From Toxorhynchites rutilus septentrionalis (Eukaryota > Arthropoda > Insecta > Diptera > Culicidae): a stretch of 64,000 nucleotides of DNA. Shown in pieces: positions 43,565 to 54,277 of this stretch. The position numbers and the translations under genes were made by a program. The stretch is taken from positions 104,470,661-104,534,660 of the forward strand of contig NC_073746.1 of the NCBI RefSeq assembly GCF_029784135.1, written 5' to 3'. The notes beneath the pieces are model-generated. The model worked only from the letters and a program-made list of their open reading frames with translations, ran no database searches and was not told where the DNA came from. Position 1 is the first letter of the stretch. Every line of letters starts with the position of its first letter.

Positions 43565-44861
43565 AAGGGTGTGTCACATCAAATTGCATCACGGAAAAAA
43601 CGCTGTAGAAATTCGCCCAGTAGACCGATCCTTTTGAAAATTTTAGACAGTAAAATAAAAACTATTAAACAACTTTTGGCATTTTCTTTTTATTCATACT
43701 TCGAGCCCAAGCCCGTATGCTCGCACCTTCCTCTTTACCCCGTCCATAAGGTTCTGTACAACGTCAGGTTGTAGTTTTTTTTGAACAGAAATCCATTTTC
43801 TCTTGAAGTCCGCCTCCGATTTGACATCTTTTGGATTCTTCCGGAGGGCCTGCTTCATAATCGCCCTATATTTCTCTATTGGGCGAAGCTCCGGCACGTT
43901 GGGCGGGTTCATTTCCTTTGGCACGAAGGTGACCCCGTTGGCTTCGTACCACTCCAACACGTCCTTTGAATAGTGGCACGAAGCGAGATCCGACCAGAAG
44001 ATGGTCGGGCCCTCGTGCTGCTTCAATAGTGGTAGTAAGCGCTCCGTAGGCACTCCTTAAGGTAAACCTGCCCGTTTACCGTGCCGGTCATCACGAAGGG
44101 GGCGCTCCGCTTTCCGCAAGAGCAGATCGCTTGCCGCACCATGTACTTTTTGGCAAACTTGGATAGTTTCTGCTTGCGAATCTCCTCCGGAACGCTGAAT
44201 TTGTCCTCTGCGGAGAAGAACAACAGGCCCGGCAGCTGACGAAAGTCCGCTTTGACGTATGTTTCGTCGTCCATTACCAGGCAATGTGGCTTCGTCAGCA
44301 TTTTGGTGTACAGCTTCCGGGCTCGCGTCTTCCCCACCATGTTTTGCCTTTCGTCGCGGTTAGGAGCCTTCTGAACCTTGTATGTACGCAGGACCTCCCG
44401 CTGCTTGGTCCGCTGGACGAATGAACTTGACAAATTCAGCTTATTGGCGACATCCCGGACCGAACTTCTTGGATCACGTCTAAACTGCTTAACTACGCGC
44501 TTGTGATCTTTTTCACTGACGGAGCATCCATTTTTGCCGTTCTTCACCTTCCGATCGATGGATAGGTTCTCGAAGTATCGTTTTAGTACTCTGCTGACCG
44601 TGGATTGGACGATTCCCAGCATCTTACCGATGTCCCAATGTGACAACTCCGGATTCTCGAAATGAGTGCACAGGATTAATTCACGACGCTCTTTTTCGTT
44701 CGACGACATTTTTCCAAATTTACGAAGAATTGACAGTGAAGCATGGCCAACGTGATCTATACACTCTTATCTGATTATAAGCGAAAGCTGAAGATTTAAT
44801 TCCTAAAAATTACATTTCTACAGCGTTTTTTCCGTGATGCAATTTGATGTGACAAACCCTT
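43565..44861 (-). mobile_element. ITmD37E-type transposon, copy 2 (1297 bp)
   Basis: The same inverted repeats as copy 1, with TA at 43563-43564 and 44862-44863. The inverted family D copy at 61350 has the uninterrupted ATCATGTATTATGCATTC, i.e. the empty site with a single TA. Internal sequence is about 95% identical to copy 1 in reverse orientation. Confidence 0.95.
43694..44709 (-). pseudogene. DD37E transposase, copy 2, one frameshift
   Basis: It starts with an intact ATG at 44709 (MSSNEKERRELILC). The N-terminal helix-turn-helix (FENPELSHWDIGKML, STVSRVLKRYFENL), second DNA-binding part and first catalytic Asp (VMDDETYVKADF) are in frame down to about 44053. One base missing relative to copy 1 in CCTACGGAGCGC then shifts the frame. 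The rest continues in the next frame to 43694, with the second Asp (FWSDLASCHYS) and Glu (RPIEKYR; Trp changed to Arg after the Glu). About 338 codons in total. This single lesion is the only gene-breaking change I can see. Confidence 0.9.
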
Positions 44862-45387
44862 TATGCATTCTTTCTTCCAACTTCGTTCCCATGAATGTTG
44901 TATGTAACATAAAATTGCGTGCAATTCATGCGTTCTATCTAACAAATTAGCAAGATGTTAAAGTAATCAGATGCAAGATTTCTGCATCACTCAAACTTCA
45001 TGCAAGATTTCATCAAAGTAATGAGGAAAGTGTCACCCATACAGTGATCGTTCATTAATTAGGAGGAAGCAACGATTATCATGCAAAAACTTATTCAGAT
45101 CGGCATTACATCGCATCACAAAAATCAAACGAAATGAAATATTATTATTCTTCATGGCTCATATTCATTATTCTCAATGACTCAATTTCTTCTATGATAG
45201 ATTGAGCAGTAGAACCAATACGACTTGATTGTGATAGTCTGCAAACGAATATTATTTCACCGAAAAAGCTACTGCTCCCGATGCCTAATAATAAGAATAA
45301 GACAATGGCCATAGCTACCCATTAAAAATAAAACAACTTCATGATTTCATGTGTATTCTACCTCAAAGTATCACGAAATCGTGAGTA

Positions 45388-45450
45388 CAGTGGAACCCCG
45401 ATCATCCGCGAGCGGATGAACCGCGGTTCGGATTATTCGCGAAAGCGAAT
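45388..45450 (+). mobile_element. Isolated pogo/Tigger-like end
   Basis: TACAGTGGAACCCCGATCAT followed by CCGCG is a typical pogo/Tigger inverted repeat after a TA. No opposite end was recognised, so the rest of the element has gone or is very diverged. Confidence 0.5.
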
Positions 45451-46300
45451 TCCATAGTAATTCTATAGAGCTACCCAAAATTTGTCAGTGAGACGTATGC
45501 GCATGCTCTTTTGTTTTGATCATAACTTCCATTTAATCTGACAACTGGTGCACACGACCTTGTAGATGGATGGTTGATTGTTCTCCGTATTGATAAAACA
45601 TAGTTTTCATGCTGGAATATCTTTATTTCGTGTATATATCTCATTTTTAGTTGTATATCGCGAATAACATATGAGTGCCACATTACAGGAACATAAAAAA
45701 TGTTCTATTTTGTTATCTAAGTAAAAGTGCGTAGATAAAATGTGACCAAGTTGGGAACGAGTGAGAATCAATCTTTATCGACTGTTGTTTCGGTGAAAGA
45801 TGTGAAGATGAATGCTTATATCCCAACTTAGTCGGACCTGATGTTTTACCCAATGGATGATGTCCGATGAAAGACAGAAAATATCTTAAGGTCCTTTTTC
45901 TATTTTTTTTCCAGAGTTCCTGAATAACCAGGAATCCAAAAGATTTTTTTTTCTGTTGCTTGGTTCAGCTTATCACGCACCCGGGCTACCAAAAAACTCT
46001 TCTAAAGAGTTAATTGTAAAATTTCATACCTTCCTAAGTTAATATTGAAAGTGATAATTGAATTGAAGGCAAATTGAATGCAATGAGTTCGTAGTACTAC
46101 GTTAATTATGTGGTCGTGTCCTGAACACCACCGTCCTAAAGCGGCCCTAACACGATCAGTAGCATCGACATTATCAGTAATGGCAATACTAGCAAGACAC
46201 ACTCCATTCGGCATCATCATTATTCTTCAACCCTACACGATCTTTTTTTTTTGCTTCGAGGAATGCAGCAACTCTAGCCTTCATAGTCGTAAGAGAAATA
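45451..46300. other. No gene recognised
   Basis: AT-rich. It contains the presumed right end of the family D module (46086-46137). Confidence 0.4.
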
Positions 46301-46445
46301 GAGAGGAGGGGTGTCAAACTATCACGAAAACCTTCCCCGGCCCCAAAAACCCCTACATACCAATTTTCATGTTGATCGGTTCAGTATTTTTCGAGTCCAT
46401 AAGAATCAGACAGACAGACAGAAATCCATTTTTATATGTATAGAT
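46301..46445 (+). repeat. 3' part of interspersed repeat E
   Basis: CCTTCCCCGGCCCC, TTTTCATGTTGATCGGTTC and CAGACAGACAGACAGAAATC, ending in a T/A-rich stretch. The same tail follows the tandem units at 50690-50800. Confidence 0.75.
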
Positions 46446-46589
46446 TTTTGTTTACTAACAAACATCAATACAGTCTGATTCTCAGACTTAATAATGGTTC
46501 GAAACTACAAAAGAAAACCGATAGATCAACGAAGATGAAATGGAAAGAGCTATCGAACTAGTTTCAAATAAAACGTTTTCATGATTCCA

Positions 46590-47253
46590 GCTCACACGTG
46601 GTCCAACTGGGTCCATTGTCTTTGCTAAATTCCCAACTAACGGTTGCATAACGGGAAAATTGTTTCTCAATGTTCTGGAACATTTGAAAAAGGTATCAAA
46701 AAGCAACGTTAACGAATCAATTTCAAAAAATCAAAAATCAATCAAAAAGTCATTGCACTTTGGAAACATTTAAATATTGCCGAGAAAATTCTACAATTCA
46801 TGTATCTTTTCCACCTTATGTCATAAATCGTTTACAACCGCTGGAAGTTTCAGTTATGGGTCCTTTCAAGCAAAAGCTCTCAGTTTCCCAGAACGATTGG
46901 CTACTCAACCATCCTGGAAAAACTATTTCTATACACGACCTTTCAGGTATAGTTGCATCGGCTTATAATGCTTCTTCCAATCTGAGTAATATCCTAGCTG
47001 GATTCAAAATGACAGTTTGCTATCCATTCTCAAGAAACGTTTTTTTCGGACAAGGATTTTGAATGCTCAAATGATTTCACCTACTGGAGCGGAGGTAGCA
47101 ACTGACTCATCGGGTAATACAACAATGCTGCAAAACATTACCTCTACAGCGCCGATAGATTTTACTTTGGCACCGGAAAATGTTGAACCTTTACCAAGAA
47201 CTTCACCGCGGAAAACCACCACTCGAAAACGGAAGAAAGCAGAACTCTCATAG
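46590..47253 (+). pseudogene. Pogo-type transposase fossil (DDE core, C-terminal part)
   Basis: The plus strand near 46595 reads RGPTGSIVFAKFPTNG, then a frameshift. From 46790: FPPYVINRLQPLEVSVMGPF, then WLLNHPGKTISIHDLSGIVA and GFKMTVCYPFSRNVF. These are characteristic segments of pogo/Tigger-type DDE transposases (HKLQPLDV, GPFK, PGR-ITIYD, GIWPFNR). The catalytic DD part upstream is missing or unreadable. After 47050 the tail reads in another frame, PRTSPRKTTTRKRKK. Confidence 0.8.
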
Positions 47254-47478
47254 CAAGCAGTTTCTTTTCAGACAAATACTGACAGAAAAATGCAGAATAA
47301 GCTGGAATTAAGAGGAAACGGAGGTAATTGTTGATAAACATAAATTTTTTTTTTTCGTTATCCGAAACTGAAAAAATCCGAAATCCGAAATTCAGGATTT
47401 TTTTTTAAGTTTACAAAAGTATTAAAAATCAAGGAAAAAAAAGTGTCCGAATGTGCCCCCACCCTCTCCCCTATGCAT

Positions 47479-47692
47479 TAACTAGCGTCATTTATTAATA
47501 CTTAGTTGAGATTTCTTTAGCCAAATAACACGCCTCGAATGTATTCCGAGGGGCAAGCTCTAGAATACGCGTGACCACAGTGCAAGTCGAAGGAAATTTC
47601 TTTGACGAAAAAATCCCCCGACCAGAACGGGAATCGAACCCGAACACCCGGCATGATAATGTGAGACGCTAACCACTCGGCCACGGGTGCAC
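47479..47692 (-). mobile_element. tRNA-derived SINE, type 2, minus copy
   Basis: On the minus strand the head reads GCACCCGTGGCCGAGTGGTT (A box) and GGGTTCGATTCCCGTTCTGG (B box). The body (CTCAACTAAGTATTAATAAA on minus) matches the plus copy at 54476-54671. A CGCCTCGAATGTATTCCGAG segment in the middle is absent from the other copy. Confidence 0.85.
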
Positions 47693-48583
47693 CGATCTAA
47701 ACCAAGCTGCCTGGGGGAAATCGACATTGCTAATACATGAGAGTAGGGGGAGCTTTGGTTCCCACCGAAATGTGTTCCCTAACAGAGACATCAAAATCAA
47801 GATGCCCAGGAGAAATCAGCATTGCAGATATGTGCAAGTCTGGGGGCATTTTCATATTTCAAGTAAGGTGATACGATTATTTCTAGCATATAAATTTAAA
47901 TTTTGATCTTTAATGTGAAGCAACGTGAAGTTTTATATCAAAGACCGATCATGTATTGTGAAAAATTTAGCCCAAGTGTAAAATTGTATGTGTTAGCAGT
48001 TGTGTTAAAAATGACTTGATATATGAAACGATTTGTTTCAATTTTCATAAATAAAAACCAAGGTGTGTTCCCGCTCGGGAACGGGTCGTTAGGCTTAAGC
48101 AGTCTGTGTTTTTGTGTTCATTTTCACCCATGGAAATTTTATACAGCGAGAAAAATTGGATGTGAAAAAAATATCAGAAAAAGTGATTTCCCATATGCTC
48201 TACATATAGTATTACGTGTTGTTAGTTCGTATTGGGTTGTAATAACACTCAAAAAGTAAAAATTATAAAAGAAAATTACCTTTCCCATTTCAAATATGTT
48301 TTCTCTATATTAAAATAACATGTTTTTACTGATGAGAAAAATCGATAATTTTGTTCGGTATTGGTAATTATCTTATATTACATTGGTGAGTGTTAGTCAT
48401 CCATACATAACACAGGAGGCATCTCGTCTAGGGTCAAAGAGGACGGTTTTCATCATATCTCATTCCACTTCGACTTCTTTTATTTGATAAGCATCATCCA
48501 ACGACTGTTTAGTATCCTTCTGTCATCATCACTCGGAAAACACTGGTGAAGTGAACAAACAACACTCAACAACCAAACAAAAC
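47693..48583. other. No gene; possible histone leader at the end
   Basis: AT-rich. The last 100 bp (ACACTCAACAACCAAACAAA) look like a histone-type leader joined directly to a histone 3' stem-loop, with the coding part missing. Confidence 0.4.
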
Positions 48584-48599
48584 GGCCCTTTCCAGGGCC
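48584..48599 (+). promoter_or_regulatory. Histone 3' stem-loop without a gene
   Basis: GGCCCTTTCCAGGGCC has a perfect 6-bp stem; the loop differs by one base from the canonical TTTTCA type. About 14 bp downstream lies ATCAAAGAGTT, a purine-rich histone downstream element. The coding region that should precede it is absent. The module right end follows at 48672-48725. Confidence 0.8.
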
Positions 48600-48671
48600 A
48601 CCAAATCATTATCAAAGAGTTTAACAATGTAATGCTTCAAAAATATCCAAAATCAACAGATATCCTAACGG

Positions 48672-48725
48672 AGTTCTACGTCAAGTATGCGATCGTGTCT
48701 CGAACACAACCCTCCTGTGACTTTT
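48672..48725 (+). repeat. Shared module right end
   Basis: GGAGTTCTACGTCAAGTATG, then GCGATCGTGTCTCGAACAC, ending CCTCCTGTG. It abuts the left end of the next module after about 10 bp. Confidence 0.75.
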
Positions 48726-48731
48726 TTATTT

Positions 48732-49714
48732 TGACGTAGGACTACGTCTTACATTAAGAGTTCCAAGTCAGAAAACAGGTCACGTTTTTATGAAACAAAG
48801 TTAACGTTAGTAACTATTTTTGCTGCGAACGGATTCTAACATTTTGCATACCAATCGAATCGGAAATTTTCTAAGATTTATTTGATGTGCTATACATTAC
48901 AATCCCATAGTCTGTATATGGTTTAAATTGATGAAAATTGCAAGCATTCCCATTTCCCCATACATTTGTTCTATCCATTTGTGTGCTTTCCCGAACAGAG
49001 CTGTCTATAACGGGCAACTTATGCAGTCGCTAGAATAGAAACAACGAAGGGGGTAGTAAGTAAGCTGTCGCTAGCGTATAAGTATTGCATCTCCTCTGAG
49101 GAGAATTCTCAGAATCTTTCTGTGGCCGAAACAACAAAGGTCGCTTATTCTGCTCGTGATGTGTTTTATGTTGATTTCCTGTACACGTGAATAGCACACC
49201 TCCAATACTTTTAGTTGCCATTCGTATTTGCTCTCGTGCGCATCGAATCTGTTCTGATGCAACATTCTCCATGCTCTGTTGACGGGTTTGCCCGAGAGTC
49301 GAAAAACGATTTTTCATAAACAGTCATTCTCGCGATGTTTCATTTTTATCGCTGCAAGTGTGTGCATCTATTAGACGCGTGTTCGATGATTGTTGAATGG
49401 CGATGCACGGAAGATGCCTCTTGTTATATACTCAGTGTAATGCGCGCATTGATATTAAGAAACAAATTACGACATATAACCAATTAGTGTATTGTTCTCG
49501 CAAAGGCAAAAAAGAATCGTTGCTTCTCGAAATGCTTCTATAAAAACACACAAGCCATTACATCTTTTCAGGGTCCCCGGAACTTTTTACTAAAGGATTA
49601 CTCATGAAATTTCGACGTATTCGCAAATAATATCCGAAATGATGAACCACCAAATATGAAAAAAAAGCGTAGTCCTAGTCCTAACCGGTCGTGTCTCGGA
49701 TACAACCTCTCTGT
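48732..49714 (+). mobile_element. Family A module, plus copy 2
   Basis: The left end TGACGTAGGACTACGTCTTA and the A-specific start match 2683-3750. The right end is GCGTAGTCCTAGTCCTAACC plus GGTCGTGTCTCGGATAC, with a small local duplication of TAGTCC. It lacks the insertion at 3336-3596. The A open frame is not present. Confidence 0.75.
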
Positions 49715-50329
49715 TTTTTTTTTAAATATTTTCTTATAAAATAGAAGTTATGTAGCAAATTTACGAAATGAGTTCATGATGGTAAAACTATTTCTGACGA
49801 ACTTTATGTAAAATCGAATTTTTAAGAATTTTCGAAACTTCGAATTTTATATGTTAACAGTCATTTTTAGCCACAAATTATGAATTCTGATGTGATTTAA
49901 AACAAAAATGCTCTTCATCAATCTCCTTCTAACTGCAGCCATTTCCGAGATATTTAAAAAAATATTTCTAATTTATTGTCTTTTCATAGTAAACTGTAAA
50001 CTAGCTGACACGGCAAATTTCGTTCAGCCCAAAATGGATATTGTTGTTATCAGTTCCTTCAAACGTTCACGTTTTTTACTAAACGAACGTTCGTGGATCC
50101 AATTGATCTACTAATTGATCCTTTACAATTTTCTTTTACTATAAATTTCCTATTACTTCTATCAAAACTCGTCATTTTCAGACACAATTCTCGTTCAAGA
50201 TTTTTCAATCACTTGCAAATAACATGTTTCTCCCTTACACAGAATACAGTAAATATAATAAAATGATCACATCTCAAATCTTGCCTCCTAAAATCTCTAC
50301 ATGTCAAATTTGGTTCCGTTTGCTTACTT
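49715..50329. other. No gene; start of inverted repeat E
   Basis: AT-rich. From about 50130 the sequence is an inverted relative of 9960-10020/11041-11160 (TCAGACACAATTCTCGTTC). Confidence 0.5.
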
Positions 50330-50800
50330 AGTTCATGAGTTATGCAGACATTTGTGTTTCTTTTATATGGCAGCCCCCCTTAAAGACGGGGGAGGAGAGT
50401 CGAATCACCATAAAAACATTTCTCACCCTCATGACAAATTTGACTTCATTTACTTGATTAGTTCTTGAGTAATGCAGAAATTTGTGTTTAGTTTGTATGG
50501 CAGCAATACACCCCCCCCCCCATTTAAGAGAGGGTAGGAGTGTCGTACCACAATAAAAATATTTCTTGTCTCCTAAAGTCTCTACAAACTTGACTTCATT
50601 TACTTGATTAGTTCTTGAAATATGAAGAAATTTGTATTTCATTAGTATGGCAGCTTCCCCTTAGAGAGGGGGAGGGAACTATCATATGAACCTTCCCCGA
50701 CTCCAAAAACTCCTACATACCAATTTTCATGTCGATCGGTTCAGTAGTTTTCGAGTCCATAAGAATCAGACAGAAATCCATTTTATATATATAGATAGAT
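50330..50800 (+). repeat. Interspersed repeat E, second copy
   Basis: Three units with TTTGTATGGCAGC, C-run and AAAAACATTTCTT are followed by the tail CATGTCGATCGGTTCAGTAG and CAGACAGAAATCC. It is related to 10430-10790 and 46301-46445. Confidence 0.75.
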
Positions 50801-50811
50801 AGATAGGCAGA

Positions 50812-50992
50812 GCAGTTGTATGGATGCATCGATCTTATTTCGACCGTGGATCGATCTCCATCGCTGATGATGGTTGCGTGGACATAGTTATTCTATAACA
50901 AAACAAAGATGGTCAATTGAGGGCCCTGAGTTTGAAACTCACGATCGATCGCTTGGTAAGCGAACGCGTAACCAAGTGGCTACGAAGACCCC
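50812..50992 (-). mobile_element. tRNA-derived SINE, type 3
   Basis: On the minus strand from 50992: GGGGTCTTCGTAGCCACTTG (A-box area), TTACCAAGCGATCGATCG and AGTTTCAAACTCAGGGCC (B-box area). It differs from the two other SINE heads in this window. Confidence 0.65.
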
Positions 50993-51955
50993 CTAAATAC
51001 ATCATTATGGTAAAACTATTTTTTTTTCACCGATAGATCTGCAGTTAATGATTTTTCTCGATATCGACAAACTAATCAAAAAGCACTGAGGTCCAAGTGC
51101 AATGCATCTCTCATAATATTCCTCTTCCACAATGACACCGTTATAAAAAGTGATAATACAGCACATAACACATGAAATAAACGGTGCAATCCAAAACACG
51201 TCTTTACGTGACGATTCACTGAGCCTCTCTATCCGCATAAATACATGGGGGCATGATATATAATCATATAGAAACTTGACATAATAATTCAAAACAAAAA
51301 GACTAGCTAGAGGAAGGCAACCCAATGTGCCGGTGAGAGATGTGTTGGCTCGGTTAGACCTTGATTACATGTCCCAAATATATGTCTTCCTAAAAGTTAT
51401 CGATCTTCGTGTGTGATTGTCCTTATATCCTTATATTCTCCTTTTCCTTTTCCTTCGCGAGAAATCAAATCCCTTCTAACTAACAATAGAATAAGGTGAA
51501 ATGTAAGAACATATTACATATAAGATAGGCTTAAGAATTGAGTATGATGAATGTGAGTGCGAATGTGAGCGTGAACATTGTCAACATATCCTTATATCCC
51601 ATCCTTTTCCTGAAACAAAATGTCACCCTTCTAAACTCGAGCAAACCGCGAGTAATCGGTTCTCTACTTCATCAACATTAGAATTAATAAAAAATGTTTA
51701 TATATACTTGTAACTATACAGATAGGAGTGTGGCTCCTTTAAACTTATGTAACTGAGCCTGTAAAAATAAACGATTTAATAAAAAAAAAAGACTAAGACA
51801 AAACCGAATCAGTTTTTCATATATCTATAATTGATTATTTTTTAATGAAAGTTGAATGAATAGTATTACCAATATCGGGTATACAAGCAAGTCCTAAAGG
51901 ACGAGTTCTTCTTTCATAAATTTTCGTTAATGGTCTTGAGCTGCAATTTCTATTT
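50993..51955. other. No gene; A-tailed retroelement end near 51640-51790
   Basis: GCAAACCGCGAGTAATCGGT resembles the LINE 3' UTR at 24.8 kb. CTGAGCCTGTAAAAATAAAC with an A run follows and is mirrored at 34.9 kb. This is probably a truncated LINE 3' end. Confidence 0.45.
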
Positions 51956-52469
51956 TGACGTAGGACTACGTCTAACCGGAAGATATAGGGGGTGAAATGG
52001 AAATCTAGGCTCTGAACAAGTAGGAAAAAATGCAAGATTTGGAACGCTTATAACTCGAGCATTTCTCAATAGATCGCAAAGGTTTTTGCATCAATTGATA
52101 GGAAATATATCTACGCATCTATCATAACGAATAACATTTCATCTTTCTTGAGATAAATAATTGAATAATTGTGAAATATCAAGCATTGTCAAAATGCACT
52201 ATGTGCCCATTTTTGATTGGTCCATTTTGTGCTCCTCAAATCGTACCGACCAAAACGGGCAACCAGCAGCGAAATAGAATGAAGCACGATTGGAAAGTAA
52301 AAAGAAAAAAATGAACGAAACATTGGTCGCAGTCTCACACATGCGTAATTCTCGAGCCAGCCAGTCAGCTTAAAAATCCCCGCTCCGCTGCCGTAACGAT
52401 CATTCTCATTCAAACCGTACACCACATCGTTTCGCATCACAACACATCAACAAACCAACCCAAGCAGCC

Positions 52470-52675
52470 ATGTCTGGACATGGTAAAGGAGGAAAAGTGA
52501 AGGGAAAGGCAAAATCCCGCTCGAACCGTGTTGATCTGGAGTTCCCCGCAAGGGTAGCTAGGCCGAGCGCGTTAGTACCAGTGCACCAGTCCACCCAGCC
52601 GGCGTTATATAGTTTCGGCCGCCGAAGTGATCGAGTTAGCTGGCAAAGCTGCTCGCGACGATAAGAAAACCCGCA
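52470..52675 (+). pseudogene. Histone H2A pseudogene 1
   Basis: Starts MSGHGKGGKVKGKAKSRSNR, the H2A N-terminal tail (one His where Arg is usual). It then passes LEFP (H2A: LQFP) into an internal deletion that removes the GRIHRL part. The remainder is recognisable in shifted frames (RKG, VGAGAPVY equivalents), and VIELAGKAARDDKKTRI matches H2A alpha-3. After this, H2A similarity is lost. The upstream region has CCAAT boxes and ACAACACATCAACAAACC-type leader, so the 5' end is well preserved. Confidence 0.9.
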
Positions 52676-52928
52676 TTCGGAACAGAACACATTCGGAACA
52701 GAACACATTCGGTTCGGTGGACATCAAGACAACAGGCAGTTGCAGCGAGTGGCGAGTGGCAAACGCAATCGCAAAACGGCATCAGGTAGCAGAAGAAAAA
52801 AGTTTGTTCTTTATACAAACTGCTTTGGTGGCAAAACCAGAACAAGGCGGCATCGAGGGCGTTCGAAATTGTTTTTTTCAAAACCACGAGTACTAAGTTT
52901 TCTAAATTGGAACCATTCCATAAAACAC

Positions 52929-52944
52929 GGCGCTTTTCAGGGCC
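52929..52944 (+). promoter_or_regulatory. Histone 3' stem-loop, one stem mismatch
   Basis: GGCGCTTTTCAGGGCC follows H2A relic 1. The loop is canonical; one stem pair is broken. AAAAAAGAGTTTAGG downstream resembles the histone downstream element. Confidence 0.8.
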
Positions 52945-53162
52945 ATTAAACCTTCCAAAAAAGAGTTTAGGAAATACAGTTCAATGCTTTCTAAAACATT
53001 ATCCAAAATAATAATAAAACACAAATTGATTTTTTCATCATTTGTTTGCCAGGATCTGATGAGTATGTGAATATGGCAGTTGTTCTGAGCTTATTGATAG
53101 TTGGGGACTTTCCTGATTATTAAATTTTCACCAATTCTTAAATTATTTCCAGATTGAAAGTA

Positions 53163-53382
53163 CAGTAATTTACAATTAGTTCGAAATTTAGCTAGTTGGA
53201 CGGACATGTAATGCGACTTATTTAGTTGAACATTTTTGTAAACATGAAGATCCAAATTATTACCCCACATTGAAAGTCGACACTGTACCACTGTCATCGC
53301 AAATGTTCAATTACAGGTTAAAATCGCCTCCAATGCGACACTGAGTGGCGCTTCGGCACGTCGCATTGAATGTAATTTACTG
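53163..53382. mobile_element. Possible 220-bp TA-flanked MITE
   Basis: CAGTAATTTACA at the left and its inverted counterpart TGTAATTTACTG at the right are flanked by TA. However, the right end also occurs alone in the direct repeat at 54074, so the boundaries are tentative. Confidence 0.35.
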
Positions 53383-53508
53383 TACAACATGTCACAAAGC
53401 TGGATGGGAAGAAATTTTCCAACTGTGAAAGCTGTGGCGAGTGGCAACAAATCGCTAAACAGGAAGGTTTAGCCGAACAAGATGGGGATATCGAGTGATA
53501 ACAAAACA
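53343..53508 (+). repeat. Direct repeat, first copy (second at 54074-54250)
   Basis: GAGTGGC, CGGCACGTCRCATT, GCTGGATGGGAAGAAATTTT, CCAACTGTGAAAGCTGTGG and GAACAAGATGGGRATATCGA are shared over about 165 bp. The second copy follows H2A relic 2, so this is duplicated histone 3' flank. Confidence 0.85.
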
Positions 53509-53538
53509 ATAAACTCTTTAGATTGAAGATAATTTTGT

Positions 53539-53554
53539 GATCCTGAAAAGGACC
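53539..53554 (-). promoter_or_regulatory. Histone 3' stem-loop on the minus strand
   Basis: The minus strand reads GGTCCTTTTCAGGATC, followed by CTAAAGAGTTTATTG about 25 nt on (downstream element). This implies a histone gene once read leftwards from about 53.7 kb, as in an H2B-H2A divergent pair; its coding part is not recognisable. Confidence 0.75.
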
Positions 53555-53714
53555 CTTTTTAGCCTGCATGTGAATCCAACAAGCGAACAAATCGTAATGA
53601 ATGTATTGTTTTGCCATCGCTCCCTTTTAACGCTCATTCGTTCGTCTCGTTGGACTCGCCCTTCTGGCTGAGTCTGCCGATTTGTCTCTATCCTGTGAGT
53701 GTGTACCGCTAGAG

Positions 53715-53720
53715 TATAAA
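53715..53720 (+). promoter_or_regulatory. TATA box of H2A relic 2
   Basis: TATAAA about 85 bp before the first recognisable H2A codons. Confidence 0.5.
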
Positions 53721-53799
53721 ACACGCGGACCCCAAAAAAATATCTTATTTTCTTTCAAACCGTAAACCCGTGTGGTTGTACGACATCGGCATCGTGGAC

Positions 53800-54030
53800 G
53801 TAACAAAGGAGGATAAGTTAAGGGAAAGGCAAAGTCTCACTCGAACCGTGCAGGTCTCCAGTTCCCTGTTGGTCGCATTCACTGATTGCTCCGCAAGGGT
53901 AACTAGGCCGAACGGATTGGTGCCGGAGCACCAGTATACCTAACAGCGATTATAGAGTTTCGGCCGTCGGAGTGCTCGAGTTGGCTTGCAAAGCTGCTCA
54001 CGACAATCAGAAAACCCGCATCAAGAACAG
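53800..54030 (+). pseudogene. Histone H2A pseudogene 2
   Basis: The start codon is lost. In shifting frames one reads KGKAKSH(S)NRAGLQFPVGRIH (AGGTCTCCAGTTCCCTGTTG), then the RKGNYAERVGAGAPVY equivalent (CTCCGCAAGGGTAACTAGGC), then ELACKAAHDNQKTRI. It is more complete than relic 1 in the middle but has many stops. Its 3' stem-loop at 54262 is perfect. Confidence 0.9.
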
Positions 54031-54073
54031 AGCAGCTTCGGTTCGGCGCTCATCAAGGCAACAAATAGTTTCA

Positions 54074-54250
54074 GTGAGTGGCAAAGTGTTTCTCCGGCAC
54101 GTCACATTAAATGTAATTTACTGAACAACATGTCACAAGCTGGATGGGAAGAAATTTTCCAACTGTGAAAGCTGTGGCGAGTGACAAACGCAATAGCTAA
54201 ACAGGAAGGTTTAACCGAACAAGATGGGAATATCGAGTGATAACAAAAAC
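54074..54250 (+). repeat. Direct repeat, second copy
   Basis: Partner of 53343-53508, located between H2A relic 2 and its stem-loop. Confidence 0.85.
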
Positions 54251-54261
54251 ACAACACCAAA

Positions 54262-54277
54262 GGTTCTTTTCAGAACC
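54262..54277 (+). promoter_or_regulatory. Histone 3' stem-loop with compensatory pairs
   Basis: GGTTCTTTTCAGAACC: a perfect 6-bp stem with the canonical loop. Compared with GGCCCT/AGGGCC, two pairs changed C-G to T-A on both sides. ATAAAGAGTAAACAG downstream fits the purine-rich element. Confidence 0.85.

Larger units (their letters stand above)
43302..46137 (+). mobile_element. Family D module, interrupted by a transposon
   Basis: The left end TGACGTAGGAATACGTCTTT is the shared module motif, and the likely right end is GTAGTACTACGTTAATTATG plus GTGGTCGTGTCCTGAAC at 46086-46137. The interior (43490-43562 plus 44863-45385) matches the inverted copy at 60850-61466. An ITmD37E transposon (43565-44861) is inserted. 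The right boundary is less certain, because the second copy does not show it. Confidence 0.6.

Noticed and set aside
47611..47692. Functional tRNA gene on the minus strand (also 54476-54560 and 50913-50992)
   Set aside because: A and B boxes are present, but stems do not pair well and a SINE body follows, so these are SINE heads.
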